From positions 186,001 through 250,000 of the forward strand of contig NZ_QJGZ01000041.1 of assembly GCF_003254585.1 (NCBI RefSeq): a DNA stretch of 64,000 bases. The letters are read 5' to 3'. This DNA is from Flavobacterium sharifuzzamanii. GTDB lineage: Bacteria > Bacteroidota > Bacteroidia > Flavobacteriales > Flavobacteriaceae. The position numbers and the translations under genes were made by a program. The number at the start of each line of letters is the position of its first letter. The stretch's first letter is position 1. Shown one piece after another: positions 41,782 through 50,741 of the stretch. The notes beneath the pieces were generated by a model. It worked only from the letters and a program-made list of their open reading frames with translations. It was not told the DNA's origin and did not search any database.

Positions 41782-44592
41782 TTACAAGTCTAGTTTCAAT
41801 CCGAAATTGTAACGTGGCTGGTAATATTCAGCTTGTTTTGTGTGTGCAGCAACTCCTTGGTAGTAGCGTAACGGCTGATTTGTTAAGTTATTTGCTTCAG
41901 CAAAAACACGTAATTGTTTCGTGATTTTATAAGAAGCATTGGCATCTAAGAAAAATTGCTTGTCATAGTAGCTGTCTTTGTAAGACTCAGAACCTAATTC
42001 ATCTAAATAATCAGATGTAAAGTTGGTTGAGATTCTTGCAGAAAAACGCTTGTTTTCCCAAGATAAAGATCCGTTAAACATATGTGGCGTTGTTCCTGGA
42101 AGGCTGATGTCATTTCTTTCGTTTCCATCTTCATCAGCAATTCCGCTTGCTTTAGATTTTGTATAAGTATAGTTTAAATAGATACCAAAACCTTTTAAGA
42201 ACTTACCAGGCAAGAAATCTAACTGACGCTGAAAAGCAACCTCAAATCCATAAACATCTACATTTTCTCCATTTCTTGATTGTAAAAATGACCAGTTTTC
42301 TCCCGCTGGAATTGGGTTTGCCTGATTAGGGAAATCTGCAGCAAATTTCGCATCAGTATATTGATTGTCGCTGTAGTTATAGATGAAATCATTTAATCTT
42401 TTGTAAAAAACACCTCCAGAAATTAAACCAACAGATTTGAAATAGTTCTCTGCCATGAAATCATAATTGTATGAATAAGTAGCTTTAAGATCTGGATTTC
42501 CAGCTGTAATTTCTTTGTCAGCAGCAATGTTATTTACATAAGGTGCTAATGCATAATAGTTTGGTCTGGCTAATGCTGTTGTAGCTGCAGCTCTTAAAAC
42601 TAGATCTTTTGTTGCATTATATTGTAATGAAATACTTGGCAATAAATTGGTGTAAGAGTTGGTATTGTTGATTTTGCTTTCTAATTCTTCTTCGTCCAAT
42701 ACGCGGTTTCCTGTATAATCGATATGCGTATTTTCGACACGAAAACCTAAAACCATAGAAAGTTTATCGTTAAAATCCTGATCCCATCTTACATAAGCAG
42801 CAGTAATTCTTTCTTTTGCATTATAGTTTACAGCTAAATATTCTGCTGGATCTGCTTCTTTATCAAATAAAGCAGGATTATTTAAATCTAAACTTCCTAA
42901 GAAAGCTGCAGAAGCAAAAGTTCCCGGTACATATTTACTTCCTGGATTAAAATCTTTTCCGTCAAAATAGCTTGTTGGAACTTGAGATAATAATTCCATA
43001 TCATCATTAATTGGCTCATAAGAATAGAACATATTGTTTCTTTCTTTTTCTTTTAAGCGAAGTCTAAGACCAGTTCTTAATCTTCCTTTTTCTCCAGCAA
43101 TAACAGAAAATGGGAAACGGATATTTACTTTAGCTCCAAATTCGCTTTCGCTTGTTTCATCTGTGTTTTCAGTAACTGAATCAAATTTAAATTTGTCAAC
43201 AGATTCTCCAACTGTTGTTATTAAAGGAAATCTAATGTCTGATAAATCTTCAAACATTTCTAAACCTTTCTGACGGTATTCGATATAACGCTCACCCGGA
43301 CGGTATTCTCTTGCTTTTGCATAGTTCGCAGACCAATCTAAATCTAAAGTAGAATTGATTAAGTGCTCTCCACGAATAGAATAGTTTTGAACTCTTTGAT
43401 CTTCTAATCTTCTGTTTTTATTTCTGTTGTTGTCTAAACCACCTTTTGTCTGACGTTTTACACGACCTTCAAAACCTACAATTTCTTCCCCATTATAAAG
43501 TGGCTCAATATCATCGTAAGTAGTTCTGAAACGGTTTTCTCTGTCATCTCTCCAATTGTAGATTGCATTAGCAAAAATGGTATTGTTGTCATTGAATTTA
43601 TAATCTAAAGCAACAGATGCACTGCGACGAATACGCTGTACATCATACTTTCTAATTTCAGATGCTTGTAAATACTCATTTCCAAAATCATCTTTTACCC
43701 ATTCGTTTTCGATGTTATCAGAACCGTAATCAACATTGTTATAAGATCCGCTGAAAACTACTCCTAATTTATCATTTGCAAAACGGTTACCATAAACTAA
43801 ACCAGCAGTATAAGAGGCGTGGTCGCGAATTGGTAAATATCCTCCAGCAAGAGTTGCAGAAATTCTTTCTCCGTTTGGAGTTGCTCTTGTAATTAAGTTT
43901 ACAGAACCTCCAATTGCATCAGCATCCATATCAGATGTAAGCGTTTTGTTTACTTCGATTGTAGAAATCATGTCAGACGGAATCAAGTCCATTTGTACGT
44001 TTCTGTTGTCTCCTTCTGCAGATGGAATTCTATCACCATTTAAAGTAACAGAGTTTAAAGATGGAGCCAAACCTCTAATAATAATGTTACGCGCTTCACC
44101 TTGATCATTTTGCATTGTGATACCTGGAACACGTTTTAAAGCGTCTCCCACGTTAGCATCTGGAAAACGTCCCATTTGATCTGAAGAAATTACGTTTCCG
44201 ATATTTTTATTGTTTTTTTGCTGATTCAGTGCTTTTGCTTGACCTTTTAAGATGTCTCCAACAACAACTTCTTTTAGCTCATTCTCAGAAGCTTTAAGTG
44301 CAAAGTCGATTACATTGTTTCTTCCTTGCTCCACTTTTATTTCTTGAGTTAAAGTAGTATATCCAATATATTTTACTTCAACTTTATAAGTTCCCTCATT
44401 AATATTTAATAATTCAAAACGACCGTTATAATCAGAAACGGTGTATTTTTTCTCGCCTACAATTTGAACCATAGCTCCAGGAAGAGGCAGTTTGTCATCA
44501 GCGTCCAATATCTTTCCAGAGATAATGGCCTTCTGTGCAAAACCTGTAAAGGCGAATAAAAAGAATGCGGTTAATAGATAAAATTTTTTCAT
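41782..44592 (-). CDS. TonB-dependent receptor with carboxypeptidase-like N-terminal domain
   Basis: A 936-residue outer-membrane receptor: signal peptide (KKFYLLTAFFLFAFTGFAQ), CarboxypepD_reg-like domain (IISGKILDADDKLPLPGAMV, VSDYNGRFELLNINEGTYKV), plug (MGRFPDANVGDALKRVPGIT, ARNIIIRGLAPSLNSVTLNG) and a 22-strand barrel ending in YYQPRYNFGLKLDL with an aromatic/hydrophobic C-terminus. It imports a substrate using TonB energy. Its partner is the phytase gene just downstream, so the ligand may be phytate or its products; inferred from context. No SusD-like gene is present. Confidence 0.93.
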   Translation of the reverse strand: MKKFYLLTAFFLFAFTGFAQKAIISGKILDADDKLPLPGAMVQIVGEKKYTVSDYNGRFELLNINEGTYKVEVKYIGYTTLTQEIKVEQGRNNVIDFALKASENELKEVVVGDILKGQAKALNQQKNNKNIGNVISSDQMGRFPDANVGDALKRVPGITMQNDQGEARNIIIRGLAPSLNSVTLNGDRIPSAEGDNRNVQMDLIPSDMISTIEVNKTLTSDMDADAIGGSVNLITRATPNGERISATLAGGYLPIRDHASYTAGLVYGNRFANDKLGVVFSGSYNNVDYGSDNIENEWVKDDFGNEYLQASEIRKYDVQRIRRSASVALDYKFNDNNTIFANAIYNWRDDRENRFRTTYDDIEPLYNGEEIVGFEGRVKRQTKGGLDNNRNKNRRLEDQRVQNYSIRGEHLINSTLDLDWSANYAKAREYRPGERYIEYRQKGLEMFEDLSDIRFPLITTVGESVDKFKFDSVTENTDETSESEFGAKVNIRFPFSVIAGEKGRLRTGLRLRLKEKERNNMFYSYEPINDDMELLSQVPTSYFDGKDFNPGSKYVPGTFASAAFLGSLDLNNPALFDKEADPAEYLAVNYNAKERITAAYVRWDQDFNDKLSMVLGFRVENTHIDYTGNRVLDEEELESKINNTNSYTNLLPSISLQYNATKDLVLRAAATTALARPNYYALAPYVNNIAADKEITAGNPDLKATYSYNYDFMAENYFKSVGLISGGVFYKRLNDFIYNYSDNQYTDAKFAADFPNQANPIPAGENWSFLQSRNGENVDVYGFEVAFQRQLDFLPGKFLKGFGIYLNYTYTKSKASGIADEDGNERNDISLPGTTPHMFNGSLSWENKRFSARISTNFTSDYLDELGSESYKDSYYDKQFFLDANASYKITKQLRVFAEANNLTNQPLRYYQGVAAHTKQAEYYQPRYNFGLKLDL

Positions 44593-44765
44593 TGTGTGTG
44601 TTTAGTTTGATTTTCGGTTGCGAAACTAAGGCCTGCGTATTACTAAAGCCTTGAAAAAAAATTAACATAGTGTTATGATTAGTCAGTTATTGCTTATAAT
44701 TATTAATGTTTAACTAACATTTAAACTTCAAACGTTTGATTCACAACTAAAAAGAAATTGATATT

Positions 44766-44798
44766 TTGACTGTATTTGAAAATTTGGCTTTAAATTTG
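44766..44798 (+). promoter_or_regulatory. Promoter of the DUF4407 gene
   Basis: TTG (44766-44768), 22-base spacer, TAAATTTG (44791-44798), ending 30 bases before the ATG at 44829. A good flavobacterial promoter match. It also argues that the longer frame starting at 44766 is not the true gene. Confidence 0.7.
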
Positions 44799-44828
44799 CC
44801 TTATCATCTTAATCAAAAATCATCAATC

Positions 44829-45929
44829 ATGTTAAAACAATTTTTTATTCTATGTTCAGGAGTCGATAGAGACCTCTTGAAAGACTGCTCAGAAGGCGAA
44901 CAAACCAAATATGTTGGTATTGGCGCCACCGTATTCTTTACAGCAGTTATGGCTTTCTTGGCCAGCGCTTATGCGCTTTTTACCGTTTTCGATTCTATTT
45001 ATCCGGCTTTAATTTTCGGATTTGTTTGGAGTTTATTGATTTTTAATCTTGACCGTTTTATTGTTTCTACGATTAAAAAAAGAGATCGTTTCTTAGACGA
45101 ATTTCTGCAAGCAACTCCGCGTATTGCTTTGGCTATTATTATTGCTATCGTAATTTCGAAACCTTTGGAAATTAAAATCTTCGAAAAAGAAATCAATACC
45201 GTTTTGCTGAAAGAGAAAAATGAAATGAAATTGGCTAATAAAAAGCAAATTGGAACGTATTTCAAAACAGACTTAGATAAAAATAAAGCTGAGATTGCCG
45301 CTTTAAAAGCTGATATTGTAAAGAAAGAAAAAGAAGTAAACGATTTGTATTCGGTTTATATTACCGAAGCAGAAGGAACTGCAGGAACTAAAAAACTAGG
45401 AAAAGGTCCAGTTTATAAAGAAAAACGAGAAAAGCACGATGCAGCTTTAAAAGAATTCGAAACGCTAAAAAAAACAAACGAAGCTAAAATTGCCGAAAAA
45501 GAAAAAGCAGGCGTTCAGCTTCAAGCTGATTTAGATAAAAAAGTTTCACAAACTCAGCCAATTATTGAAGGTTTCGACGGATTAATGGCGCGTATTAATG
45601 CTTTAAATAAACTGCCTTGGTTGCCGTCATTTTTCATTATGCTGTTGTTTTTAGCTATTGAAACTTCACCCATTATTGCCAAATTATTAGCACCAAAAGG
45701 AGAATTCGATTTCAAACAAGAAGAAGCCGAAACAGCAATGAAAGCGACTTTAGCTCAAAACAAATACCAACGTGAATTATTAGTTAAAACCAGCGCTGAA
45801 ATGCATGATAAAGTTTACGCTGATATCGCAGAAGATAAAGGTTTGTTTGATCTGCAGCGAAAAAATGCAAAAGAGTTACTAGAACTGCAATCGCACAAAT
45901 TTGTAGAAAAGCAGAAGGCGACTTTATAA
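44829..45929 (+). CDS. DUF4407 membrane protein
   Basis: A 366-residue membrane protein (ATG at 44829). The N-terminus LCSGVDRDLLKDCSEGEQTK and then YVGIGATVFFTAVMAFLASA is the DUF4407 signature. Four transmembrane helices: two before residue 65, one at about 90-105 (IALAIIIAIVISKPLEIKIF) and one late (WLPSFFIMLLFLAIETSPII). Between the third and fourth lies a long Lys/Glu-rich coiled coil (about 110-250). Function unknown. The family often sits next to phage or defence genes, but nothing here suggests that. Confidence 0.88.
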   Translation: MLKQFFILCSGVDRDLLKDCSEGEQTKYVGIGATVFFTAVMAFLASAYALFTVFDSIYPALIFGFVWSLLIFNLDRFIVSTIKKRDRFLDEFLQATPRIALAIIIAIVISKPLEIKIFEKEINTVLLKEKNEMKLANKKQIGTYFKTDLDKNKAEIAALKADIVKKEKEVNDLYSVYITEAEGTAGTKKLGKGPVYKEKREKHDAALKEFETLKKTNEAKIAEKEKAGVQLQADLDKKVSQTQPIIEGFDGLMARINALNKLPWLPSFFIMLLFLAIETSPIIAKLLAPKGEFDFKQEEAETAMKATLAQNKYQRELLVKTSAEMHDKVYADIAEDKGLFDLQRKNAKELLELQSHKFVEKQKATL

Positions 45930-45969
45930 GTACAAAGTGCAAAGTTTCTAAGTACAAAGTTATAAATGC

Positions 45970-46006
45970 AAAGCCCGAAATAGAATCTCTATTTCGGGCT
46001 TTTTTA
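45970..46006 (+). terminator. Terminator of the DUF4407 gene
   Basis: AAAGCCCGAAATAGA / TCTATTTCGGGCTTT stem followed by T-run. It is flanked by GTACAAAGT microrepeats in both orientations (45928-45960 and 46027-46060). Confidence 0.9.
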
Positions 46007-46062
46007 TTTTAGACAAAGTCAATAATCTTTGTACTTTGTACTCAGAACTTTGTACTTTAAAA

Positions 46063-46776
46063 TTACATGTAACTTAAAATCTCTTTTTTGTAAGCATCAT
46101 ATTCTCCTTGCATGATTAAACCATTATCAAGAAGCTTTTTGTAATTCTGTAGTTTGTCAAAAAGTTCTTCTTTAGATAAGTCACTTAATCTACGTTCTCC
46201 AGCAGGTTGAGCTGGTTGTGTCGGAAGCGGTTCGTAAGTTTCTGTAACAGCAGGAGCAGCTGGTAAAATTTCAGCAAAGCTTGTTACTTCTTCTGTTTCT
46301 ACTTCTTCGATTTCTTCCTCTGCTTCTTCTTCAAAAATTGGTTCAGCAGTTTCTTGAATTGGAGTTGCCGTTTGAACAGGATTTTTTAGTAAATCCAATT
46401 GTTCTTTAGCGTAAGTATAAATTTTTCTAGCTTGAATTTTTGGAATATAATCAATAGAAACGGCTAAATCTGTTTTTGTTCCAAATGAAAATTCAGAACC
46501 CAAAATATTCTCCTTTACAAAAGTACTTGCAATATCATCCCAAGTATAATCTGTAAAATCCATAGAAAGACCTAGATTTTTAGGTTTGCAGATAATGATA
46601 CGTTTGTTTGTTAATACAATACTATCAGGAAAAACAGTAATTGCAGGTTTTTTTTGCACTGCAATATATCCAACTTCTTCGCCTTTCATCAATAAATCTG
46701 AGAGTTTCGAAGTGATTTTTTCAATCGCCTTTGGATCTTGTTCTTCGTTTAGAAATTTTTTAAATTGTTCTTTCAT
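46063..46776 (-). CDS. Bacterial PH-domain and SHOCT protein
   Basis: A 237-residue cytoplasmic protein. Residues about 25-125 form a bacterial PH-like (YdjM/YokE-type) domain: GYIAVQKKPAITVFPDSIVL, TNKRIIICKPKNLGLSMDF and YTWDDIASTFVKENILGSEF. A Glu/Pro/Thr-rich linker (about 140-195) follows. The end has a SHOCT motif: LSKEELFDKLQNYKKLLDNG and LIMQGEYDAYKKEILSYM. Such proteins are widespread and of unknown role, possibly linked to membranes or oligomerisation. ATG at 46774-46776. Confidence 0.85.
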   Translation of the reverse strand: MKEQFKKFLNEEQDPKAIEKITSKLSDLLMKGEEVGYIAVQKKPAITVFPDSIVLTNKRIIICKPKNLGLSMDFTDYTWDDIASTFVKENILGSEFSFGTKTDLAVSIDYIPKIQARKIYTYAKEQLDLLKNPVQTATPIQETAEPIFEEEAEEEIEEVETEEVTSFAEILPAAPAVTETYEPLPTQPAQPAGERRLSDLSKEELFDKLQNYKKLLDNGLIMQGEYDAYKKEILSYM

Positions 46777-46848
46777 GATGCTATAAAATGCTAATTTGCA
46801 AACTGATTCGGGTTTTTAAGTTTTGATCTTACCCTGCAAATGTAATGC

Positions 46849-47220
46849 CTAATTTTTTAATTCGATAATTTCATTCTGAATTTTCTTTGTCAAACTTTTG
46901 AAAACCAAATCATACGAATGGTCTATCAATTCTTTGACGAATTTGTCTGGAAGATTTCCGTTTAAAGCGATCGTATTCCAATGCACTTTGCTCATATGAT
47001 AACCGGGTTGAATTTCGTCATATTCAGCTCTGAGTTCCTGCGCGCGGTCTGGATCACATTTTAAATTTGCTGATTGCTCATTTTTTTCCCATTGAGAAAG
47101 AGAAGATAAAGCAAACATTTTTCCGCCTACTTTAAAAACCAAAGTATCTTCATCAAAAGGAAAATGTTCACTTACTCCTTTTTTCGACAGACAATATTCG
47201 TAAAACGTTTCTAAATTCAT
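46849..47220 (-). CDS. MmcQ/YjbR family protein
   Basis: A 123-residue protein with the double-wing fold family signature: FYEYCLSKKGVSEHFPFDED, TLVFKVGGKMFALSSL, LKCDPDRAQELRAEYDEIQP, GYHMSKVHWNTIALNG. The family resembles a CyaY-like domain and is predicted to bind DNA. It is next to DUF4260 (6-base gap) and a GNAT gene on the same strand, so the three form a short operon. ATG at 47218-47220. Confidence 0.9.
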   Translation of the reverse strand: MNLETFYEYCLSKKGVSEHFPFDEDTLVFKVGGKMFALSSLSQWEKNEQSANLKCDPDRAQELRAEYDEIQPGYHMSKVHWNTIALNGNLPDKFVKELIDHSYDLVFKSLTKKIQNEIIELKN

Positions 47221-47226
47221 AATTGT

Positions 47227-47577
47227 TTATTTACCAATTTCACCCAAATGTGTGTATTTAAAACCTTTTTCATATTTAAGACCGTAACCAAAAATGCGAT
47301 CCATTGCTGAATGTGAAAATAATATAATTCCAGCTAACTGAATACTTTCAATGTTTAAATAACATCCTAAAGCATAAATTAAAAGAGCAATTCCTTTATG
47401 ATGAAATAAATTATAGGCAAATGCACCTGTTTTGTTTCCAAAAACATATCCAATCATCGATAAATCTGGAGCCAAAATTAAAACCAAAAACCACCACCAT
47501 TCGTAATTCAAACGGTTAAAAAGAAATATTCCAAGAATAAATAAAGCGATTTCTTCTAGTTTTAAGATTGTTTTCAT
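47227..47577 (-). CDS. DUF4260 membrane protein
   Basis: A 116-residue integral membrane protein with three or four helices and the DUF4260 pattern: LEEIALFILGIFLFNRLNYE, WWWFLVLILAPDLSMIGYVF, AFAYNLFHHKGIALLIYALG and SHSAMDRIFGYGLKY. Conserved Asp, His and Asp residues line the helices. Function unknown. It overlaps the preceding GNAT gene end by 4 bases. Confidence 0.88.
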   Translation of the reverse strand: MKTILKLEEIALFILGIFLFNRLNYEWWWFLVLILAPDLSMIGYVFGNKTGAFAYNLFHHKGIALLIYALGCYLNIESIQLAGIILFSHSAMDRIFGYGLKYEKGFKYTHLGEIGK

Positions 47578-47975
47578 TTGACTATTTTTTCCATCATCTT
47601 TTCGGGATGATTCAGTTTTGTAAATCCGAATTTCTCATATAAAAAGTGAGCGTCAGTTGTTGCCAAGCGCCAGATTTTTACTTCTTGCAATTGAGGCTCA
47701 TTCATCATAGCATCAATTAGAATAGATGAATAACCTTTTCCGCGATGTTCTTCATCAATAAAAACATCCATTAAATAAGCGAAAACGACATAATCAGTTA
47801 TGACGCGTGCAAAACCAATTTGCTTGTCATCTAAATAAATTCCAAAACAAACCGAAGCATCAATCGTACGCTGGACTTCTTCAATAGTTCGTCCCGCAGC
47901 CCAGTAAATGTCTTTTAAAAAGTTCTGTATAAATGGAATGTCGAGTTTGGTTTTATCTGTAGAAACACTAATCAT
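47574..47975 (-). CDS. GNAT-family N-acetyltransferase
   Basis: A 133-residue acetyltransferase (ATG at 47973-47975; the frame opens at 48059, but that extension reads through a repeat and is unlikely). GNAT motifs: AAGRTIEEVQRTIDASVCFG, GFARVITDYVVFAYLMDVFI, then the acetyl-CoA loop EEHRGKGYSSILIDAMMNEP, and a C-terminal FLYEKFGFTKL. The acceptor substrate is unknown. First gene of a three-gene unit with DUF4260 and MmcQ/YjbR. Confidence 0.9.
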   Translation of the reverse strand: MISVSTDKTKLDIPFIQNFLKDIYWAAGRTIEEVQRTIDASVCFGIYLDDKQIGFARVITDYVVFAYLMDVFIDEEHRGKGYSSILIDAMMNEPQLQEVKIWRLATTDAHFLYEKFGFTKLNHPEKMMEKIVK

Positions 47976-47990
47976 ATTGTTTTTGTTTTT

Positions 47991-48123
47991 TTTGCCACGA
48001 ATTTCACGAATTAATTTTTTGCCACAGATTAAAGGATTAAAATGATTAAATCTGTGCAAATCTTTTTAATCTGTGGCAAAAGAAAAAAAGAAATTCGTGC
48101 AAATTCGTGAAATTCGTGGCAAA
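47991..48123. repeat. Long inverted repeat, GCCACGAATT / GCCACAGATT family
   Basis: TTTGCCACGAATTTCACGAA and TTTTTGCCACAGATTAAAGG on the left are mirrored by TTAATCTGTGGCAAAAG and AAATTCGTGAAATTCGTGGC on the right. The same family as at 1566 and 3131. Occupies most of the gap between the GNAT and cyclase genes. Confidence 0.82.
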
Positions 48124-48125
48124 CC

Positions 48126-48899
48126 TTAAACCTTATATAAAATTGGTTTTGATGGACTTGCATCATTTTCAAACGAAGCGATTTGAAGATTTAGTATATA
48201 ATTTCCATCTTCAATTTCGTCTGAAACATAAATCATTTCGGTTATTGTGGCATTAAATCTTGCATCAGAATTTAAATTGTGCGTGTCTTTTACATTCCAA
48301 AACGCTTTGTGCGCTAATAATTTTCCTTCGTCATGTTCTTTGTCTACACTTGGCAAATCGATCAATAAATGTTGAATTTCGCTTTCGCGGATGAAAATCG
48401 CAGCCTCTTCAGACAAATATGGTGGATTTGTATTCGAATATTTTCTTGATTTCTTTTCCTTCTGATTTGGAAGAGTCCGAATTATTATCGCTTCCAATTT
48501 TGTCACGCTGAGCGGAGTTGAAGCGCCCAACGCTTTTTCAATTAATTCTTTCGTAATCACAAAATCATCTCCAATCTTTTCAGGTTCAACTGTAATCAAT
48601 TTAGCAGAAAAGAAAAACTGTTTCAACGACTGATTAATGCTATAAAAATCATTCGTAATATGACCTAAACATTCCGTGTGCGTTCCATGCCCATGCGGAT
48701 TGAAGAAAATATTATTGAAATTAGTAGATGATTTCCCTTCTGAAACTTTTCCAATCCAGTCGCCAAAAACTACTGGTTCAATGACTGGTTTTTCAATATA
48801 CCAAGCAATCGGATTTTCATCTGTATTGGTTAAAGGAATAGAAATATCAATAGGTTTTGATAAGTCGATTTGATATTTATTGTCGAGAATTACAATCAT
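48126..48899 (-). CDS. Cyclase-family (kynurenine formamidase-like) metal hydrolase
   Basis: A 257-residue protein (ATG at 48897-48899; a GTG three codons upstream is possible). The metal motif of the cyclase/KynB family is clear: NPHGHGTHTECLGHI near residue 75. DLSKPIDISIPLTNTDENPI begins the domain; a later LIDLPSVDKEHDEGKLLAHK gives further ligands (Asp, His, Glu). The family includes kynurenine formamidases and related amidohydrolases; the true substrate is unknown. No kynurenine-pathway genes are adjacent. Confidence 0.88.
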   Translation of the reverse strand: MIVILDNKYQIDLSKPIDISIPLTNTDENPIAWYIEKPVIEPVVFGDWIGKVSEGKSSTNFNNIFFNPHGHGTHTECLGHITNDFYSINQSLKQFFFSAKLITVEPEKIGDDFVITKELIEKALGASTPLSVTKLEAIIIRTLPNQKEKKSRKYSNTNPPYLSEEAAIFIRESEIQHLLIDLPSVDKEHDEGKLLAHKAFWNVKDTHNLNSDARFNATITEMIYVSDEIEDGNYILNLQIASFENDASPSKPILYKV

Positions 48900-48901
48900 T
48901 T

Positions 48902-48980
48902 GGGACACGGATTTTACGGATATACTAACGCGGATTCTACGGATTTATCAGCGTTGCTTGCATCCGTTTTATCAGCGTCC
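48902..48980. repeat. Inverted repeat with TATCAGCG / ACGGATTT words
   Basis: GGGACACGGATTTTACGGAT at the left is mirrored by ATCCGTTTTATCAGCGTCC at the right, with inner ACGCGGATTCTACGGATT / AGCGTTGCTTGC. It lies between the cyclase-gene start and the hemW end. Confidence 0.65.
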
Positions 48981-48985
48981 TATTT

Positions 48986-50140
48986 TTAGTCTTCCAAATT
49001 TAAATAAAACAGATCACTTGCAATTCCATCCGTTAAAAATTTTCCTTTTGGAGTTGGTTTTAAAATGTTGTTTTCGATTGAAAGTAAATCGTCATTTAAG
49101 AATTTTTGAGATTGTTCAAGTAAATAATTCAAATATTCTGATCCAAATTCCTTTTCAATTCTGTCTAAAGAAACACCCCAAATCGTTCGTAAACCTGTCA
49201 TAATATATTCGTTATAACGATCTGAAATGGTTAATATTTCTGTTTCAATAGGAAGTTCGTCGTTTTGAATCGCTTTCAAATACAAAGAATTATTGGCAAT
49301 ATTCCAGCCTCTTTTTTCACCATCATAACTATGTGCCGAAGGACCAATTCCGATATATTTTTTGCCCAGCCAATACGCCGAATTGTTTTTGGAGAAATAA
49401 TTCTCTTTCCCAAAATTGGATAATTCGTAATGGATAAAACCATTTTTTTGAAGCATCTCAACCAAAATCATAAAATGGTTTGAAGCGACTTCGTCTTGCG
49501 GTTCAGCGATTTTTCCAGTTTGAATTAATTTGCTTAAAGCCGTTTTCGGTTCAACTGTCAAAGCATAACTCGAAATATGTGGAATGCCAAAATCCAAAGC
49601 AGTCTGAATATTCTGTTTCCACATTTCGTCGCTCAATCCTGGAATTCCATAAATCAAATCAAGCGAAATATTGTCAAAGTATTTTGTTGCTTCTTCCAAA
49701 CATTTTTTGGCTTCCGCCGAATTATGAGCGCGATTCATCATCTTCAAATCTTCTTCGTAAAAAGATTGAATTCCGATGCTTAATCTATTTATTGGGCTTT
49801 TAGATAATTCTAAAATTCTTTCGGGCGACAAATCATCTGGATTTGCCTCAAGAGTAATTTCTGGATTTTCTACAACTTTATAGTTTTTATAAACTTCAGA
49901 AATTAAAAAGTTGATTTCGTTATTCGATAAAACCGAAGGAGTTCCACCACCAAAATAAATGGTTTCTATAATCTCATTGTCACTTCGAGCGGAGTCGAGA
50001 AGCTCATTTTTGCGCATGCCAATTTCTTTAGCCAGAGCCAAAACCATCTCGTCTTTCTTTTTCATTGAAGTCGAAAAATGAAAGTCACAATAATGACAAG
50101 CCTGCTTGCAAAAAGGTATGTGAATGTAGATACCGCTCAT
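48986..50140 (-). CDS. hemW: Radical SAM haem chaperone HemW
   Basis: A 384-residue protein similar to oxygen-independent coproporphyrinogen oxidase but acting as a haem chaperone. Radical SAM cluster motif IPFCKQACHYCDFH (CxxxCxxC), GGGTPSVL, IEANPDDLSPE-like residues (here LEANPDDLSPERILELS), SIGIQSFYEEDLKMMNRAH, LDLIYGIPGLSDEMW and the HemW C-terminal domain GLRTIWGVSLDRIEKEFG. The Cys close to the start of true HemN proteins for oxidase function is missing as expected of HemW. ATG at 50138-50140. Confidence 0.93.
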   Translation of the reverse strand: MSGIYIHIPFCKQACHYCDFHFSTSMKKKDEMVLALAKEIGMRKNELLDSARSDNEIIETIYFGGGTPSVLSNNEINFLISEVYKNYKVVENPEITLEANPDDLSPERILELSKSPINRLSIGIQSFYEEDLKMMNRAHNSAEAKKCLEEATKYFDNISLDLIYGIPGLSDEMWKQNIQTALDFGIPHISSYALTVEPKTALSKLIQTGKIAEPQDEVASNHFMILVEMLQKNGFIHYELSNFGKENYFSKNNSAYWLGKKYIGIGPSAHSYDGEKRGWNIANNSLYLKAIQNDELPIETEILTISDRYNEYIMTGLRTIWGVSLDRIEKEFGSEYLNYLLEQSQKFLNDDLLSIENNILKPTPKGKFLTDGIASDLFYLNLED

Positions 50141-50147
50141 ATTTTTA

Positions 50148-50270
50148 GTGTTCAGTGTTCAGAATATTAGTGTTCAGATTTTAGTGATCAGTCAGTGTTC
50201 AGTTTTTTAGTGATCAGTTTTTTACCAATTACAAACTGATCACTAAAAAACTGAACACTGATCACTCTTT
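50148..50270. repeat. AGTGTTCAG / GATCAGT direct and inverted repeat cluster
   Basis: Multiple AGTGTTCAG and AGTGATCAG words in tandem (50148-50225), then an inverted copy: CAGTTTTTTAGTGATCAGTT is mirrored by AAACTGATCACTAAAAAACT near 50236-50258. More copies follow the four-helix-bundle gene start at 50715-50745. Confidence 0.8.
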
Positions 50271-50633
50271 TCTAACTCCAAACTTCTCCGGGTTTAAAAG
50301 CATATAGTTTAATAATTTACCTATTTCAATACTTTCGGATAAAAGTTCATCATAAGTTTCATTTGAAATATATTTACAAGCAAAAGCAAATTCTAGCCAA
50401 GTTTGTGTTTCAGAGTTTTCACCATCAGAATCGGTTAGTTTACTGTAGAAATGTTTTGGATAGATACGTTTTCTATAAGCTTCTGCAATAGTAACAGTAA
50501 CACTTCTGGATGAGCGTCTAATTTGATCAGTTAATGAATAAGTTTCTTCTTTAGGAAACTGTTTTGTAATATTAAATATCTTCATCGCTAAAGAAAAAGA
50601 TTTTTTGTAAGCTAATAAATCTTGAAATCTCAT
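50262..50633 (-). CDS. Four-helix-bundle (S23/23S IVS-like) protein
   Basis: A 123-residue helical protein with the four-helix-bundle family signature: LLAYKKSFSLAMKIFNITKQ, FPKEETYSLTDQIRRSSRSV, TVTIAEAYRKRIYPKHFYSK and SETQTWLEFAFACKYISNET plus a final ELLSESIEIGKLLNYML. The family takes its name from proteins encoded in intervening sequences of 23S rRNA and includes diversity-generating-retroelement accessory proteins; here neither an rRNA gene nor a reverse transcriptase is near. It is bracketed by the GATCAGT-type repeats, which suggests it travels as a unit. ATG at 50631-50633. Confidence 0.88.
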   Translation of the reverse strand: MRFQDLLAYKKSFSLAMKIFNITKQFPKEETYSLTDQIRRSSRSVTVTIAEAYRKRIYPKHFYSKLTDSDGENSETQTWLEFAFACKYISNETYDELLSESIEIGKLLNYMLLNPEKFGVRKE

Positions 50634-50741
50634 TATATTTTTTTAATCACAACGAAATATTTGAAAGAAAATTACTTCAAAATAAGATTGTTTTTTGGCA
50701 AGATCTGAATTAGCTGATCACTAAACACTGAAGACTGAACA

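Noticed and set aside
48126-48899. Kynurenine pathway gene (kynB)
   Set aside because: Metal motif fits the broad cyclase family, but no other tryptophan-catabolism gene is nearby, so a specific name is not justified.
50262-50633. Diversity-generating retroelement accessory gene
   Set aside because: No reverse transcriptase, template repeat or variable repeat is near; only the fold family fits.
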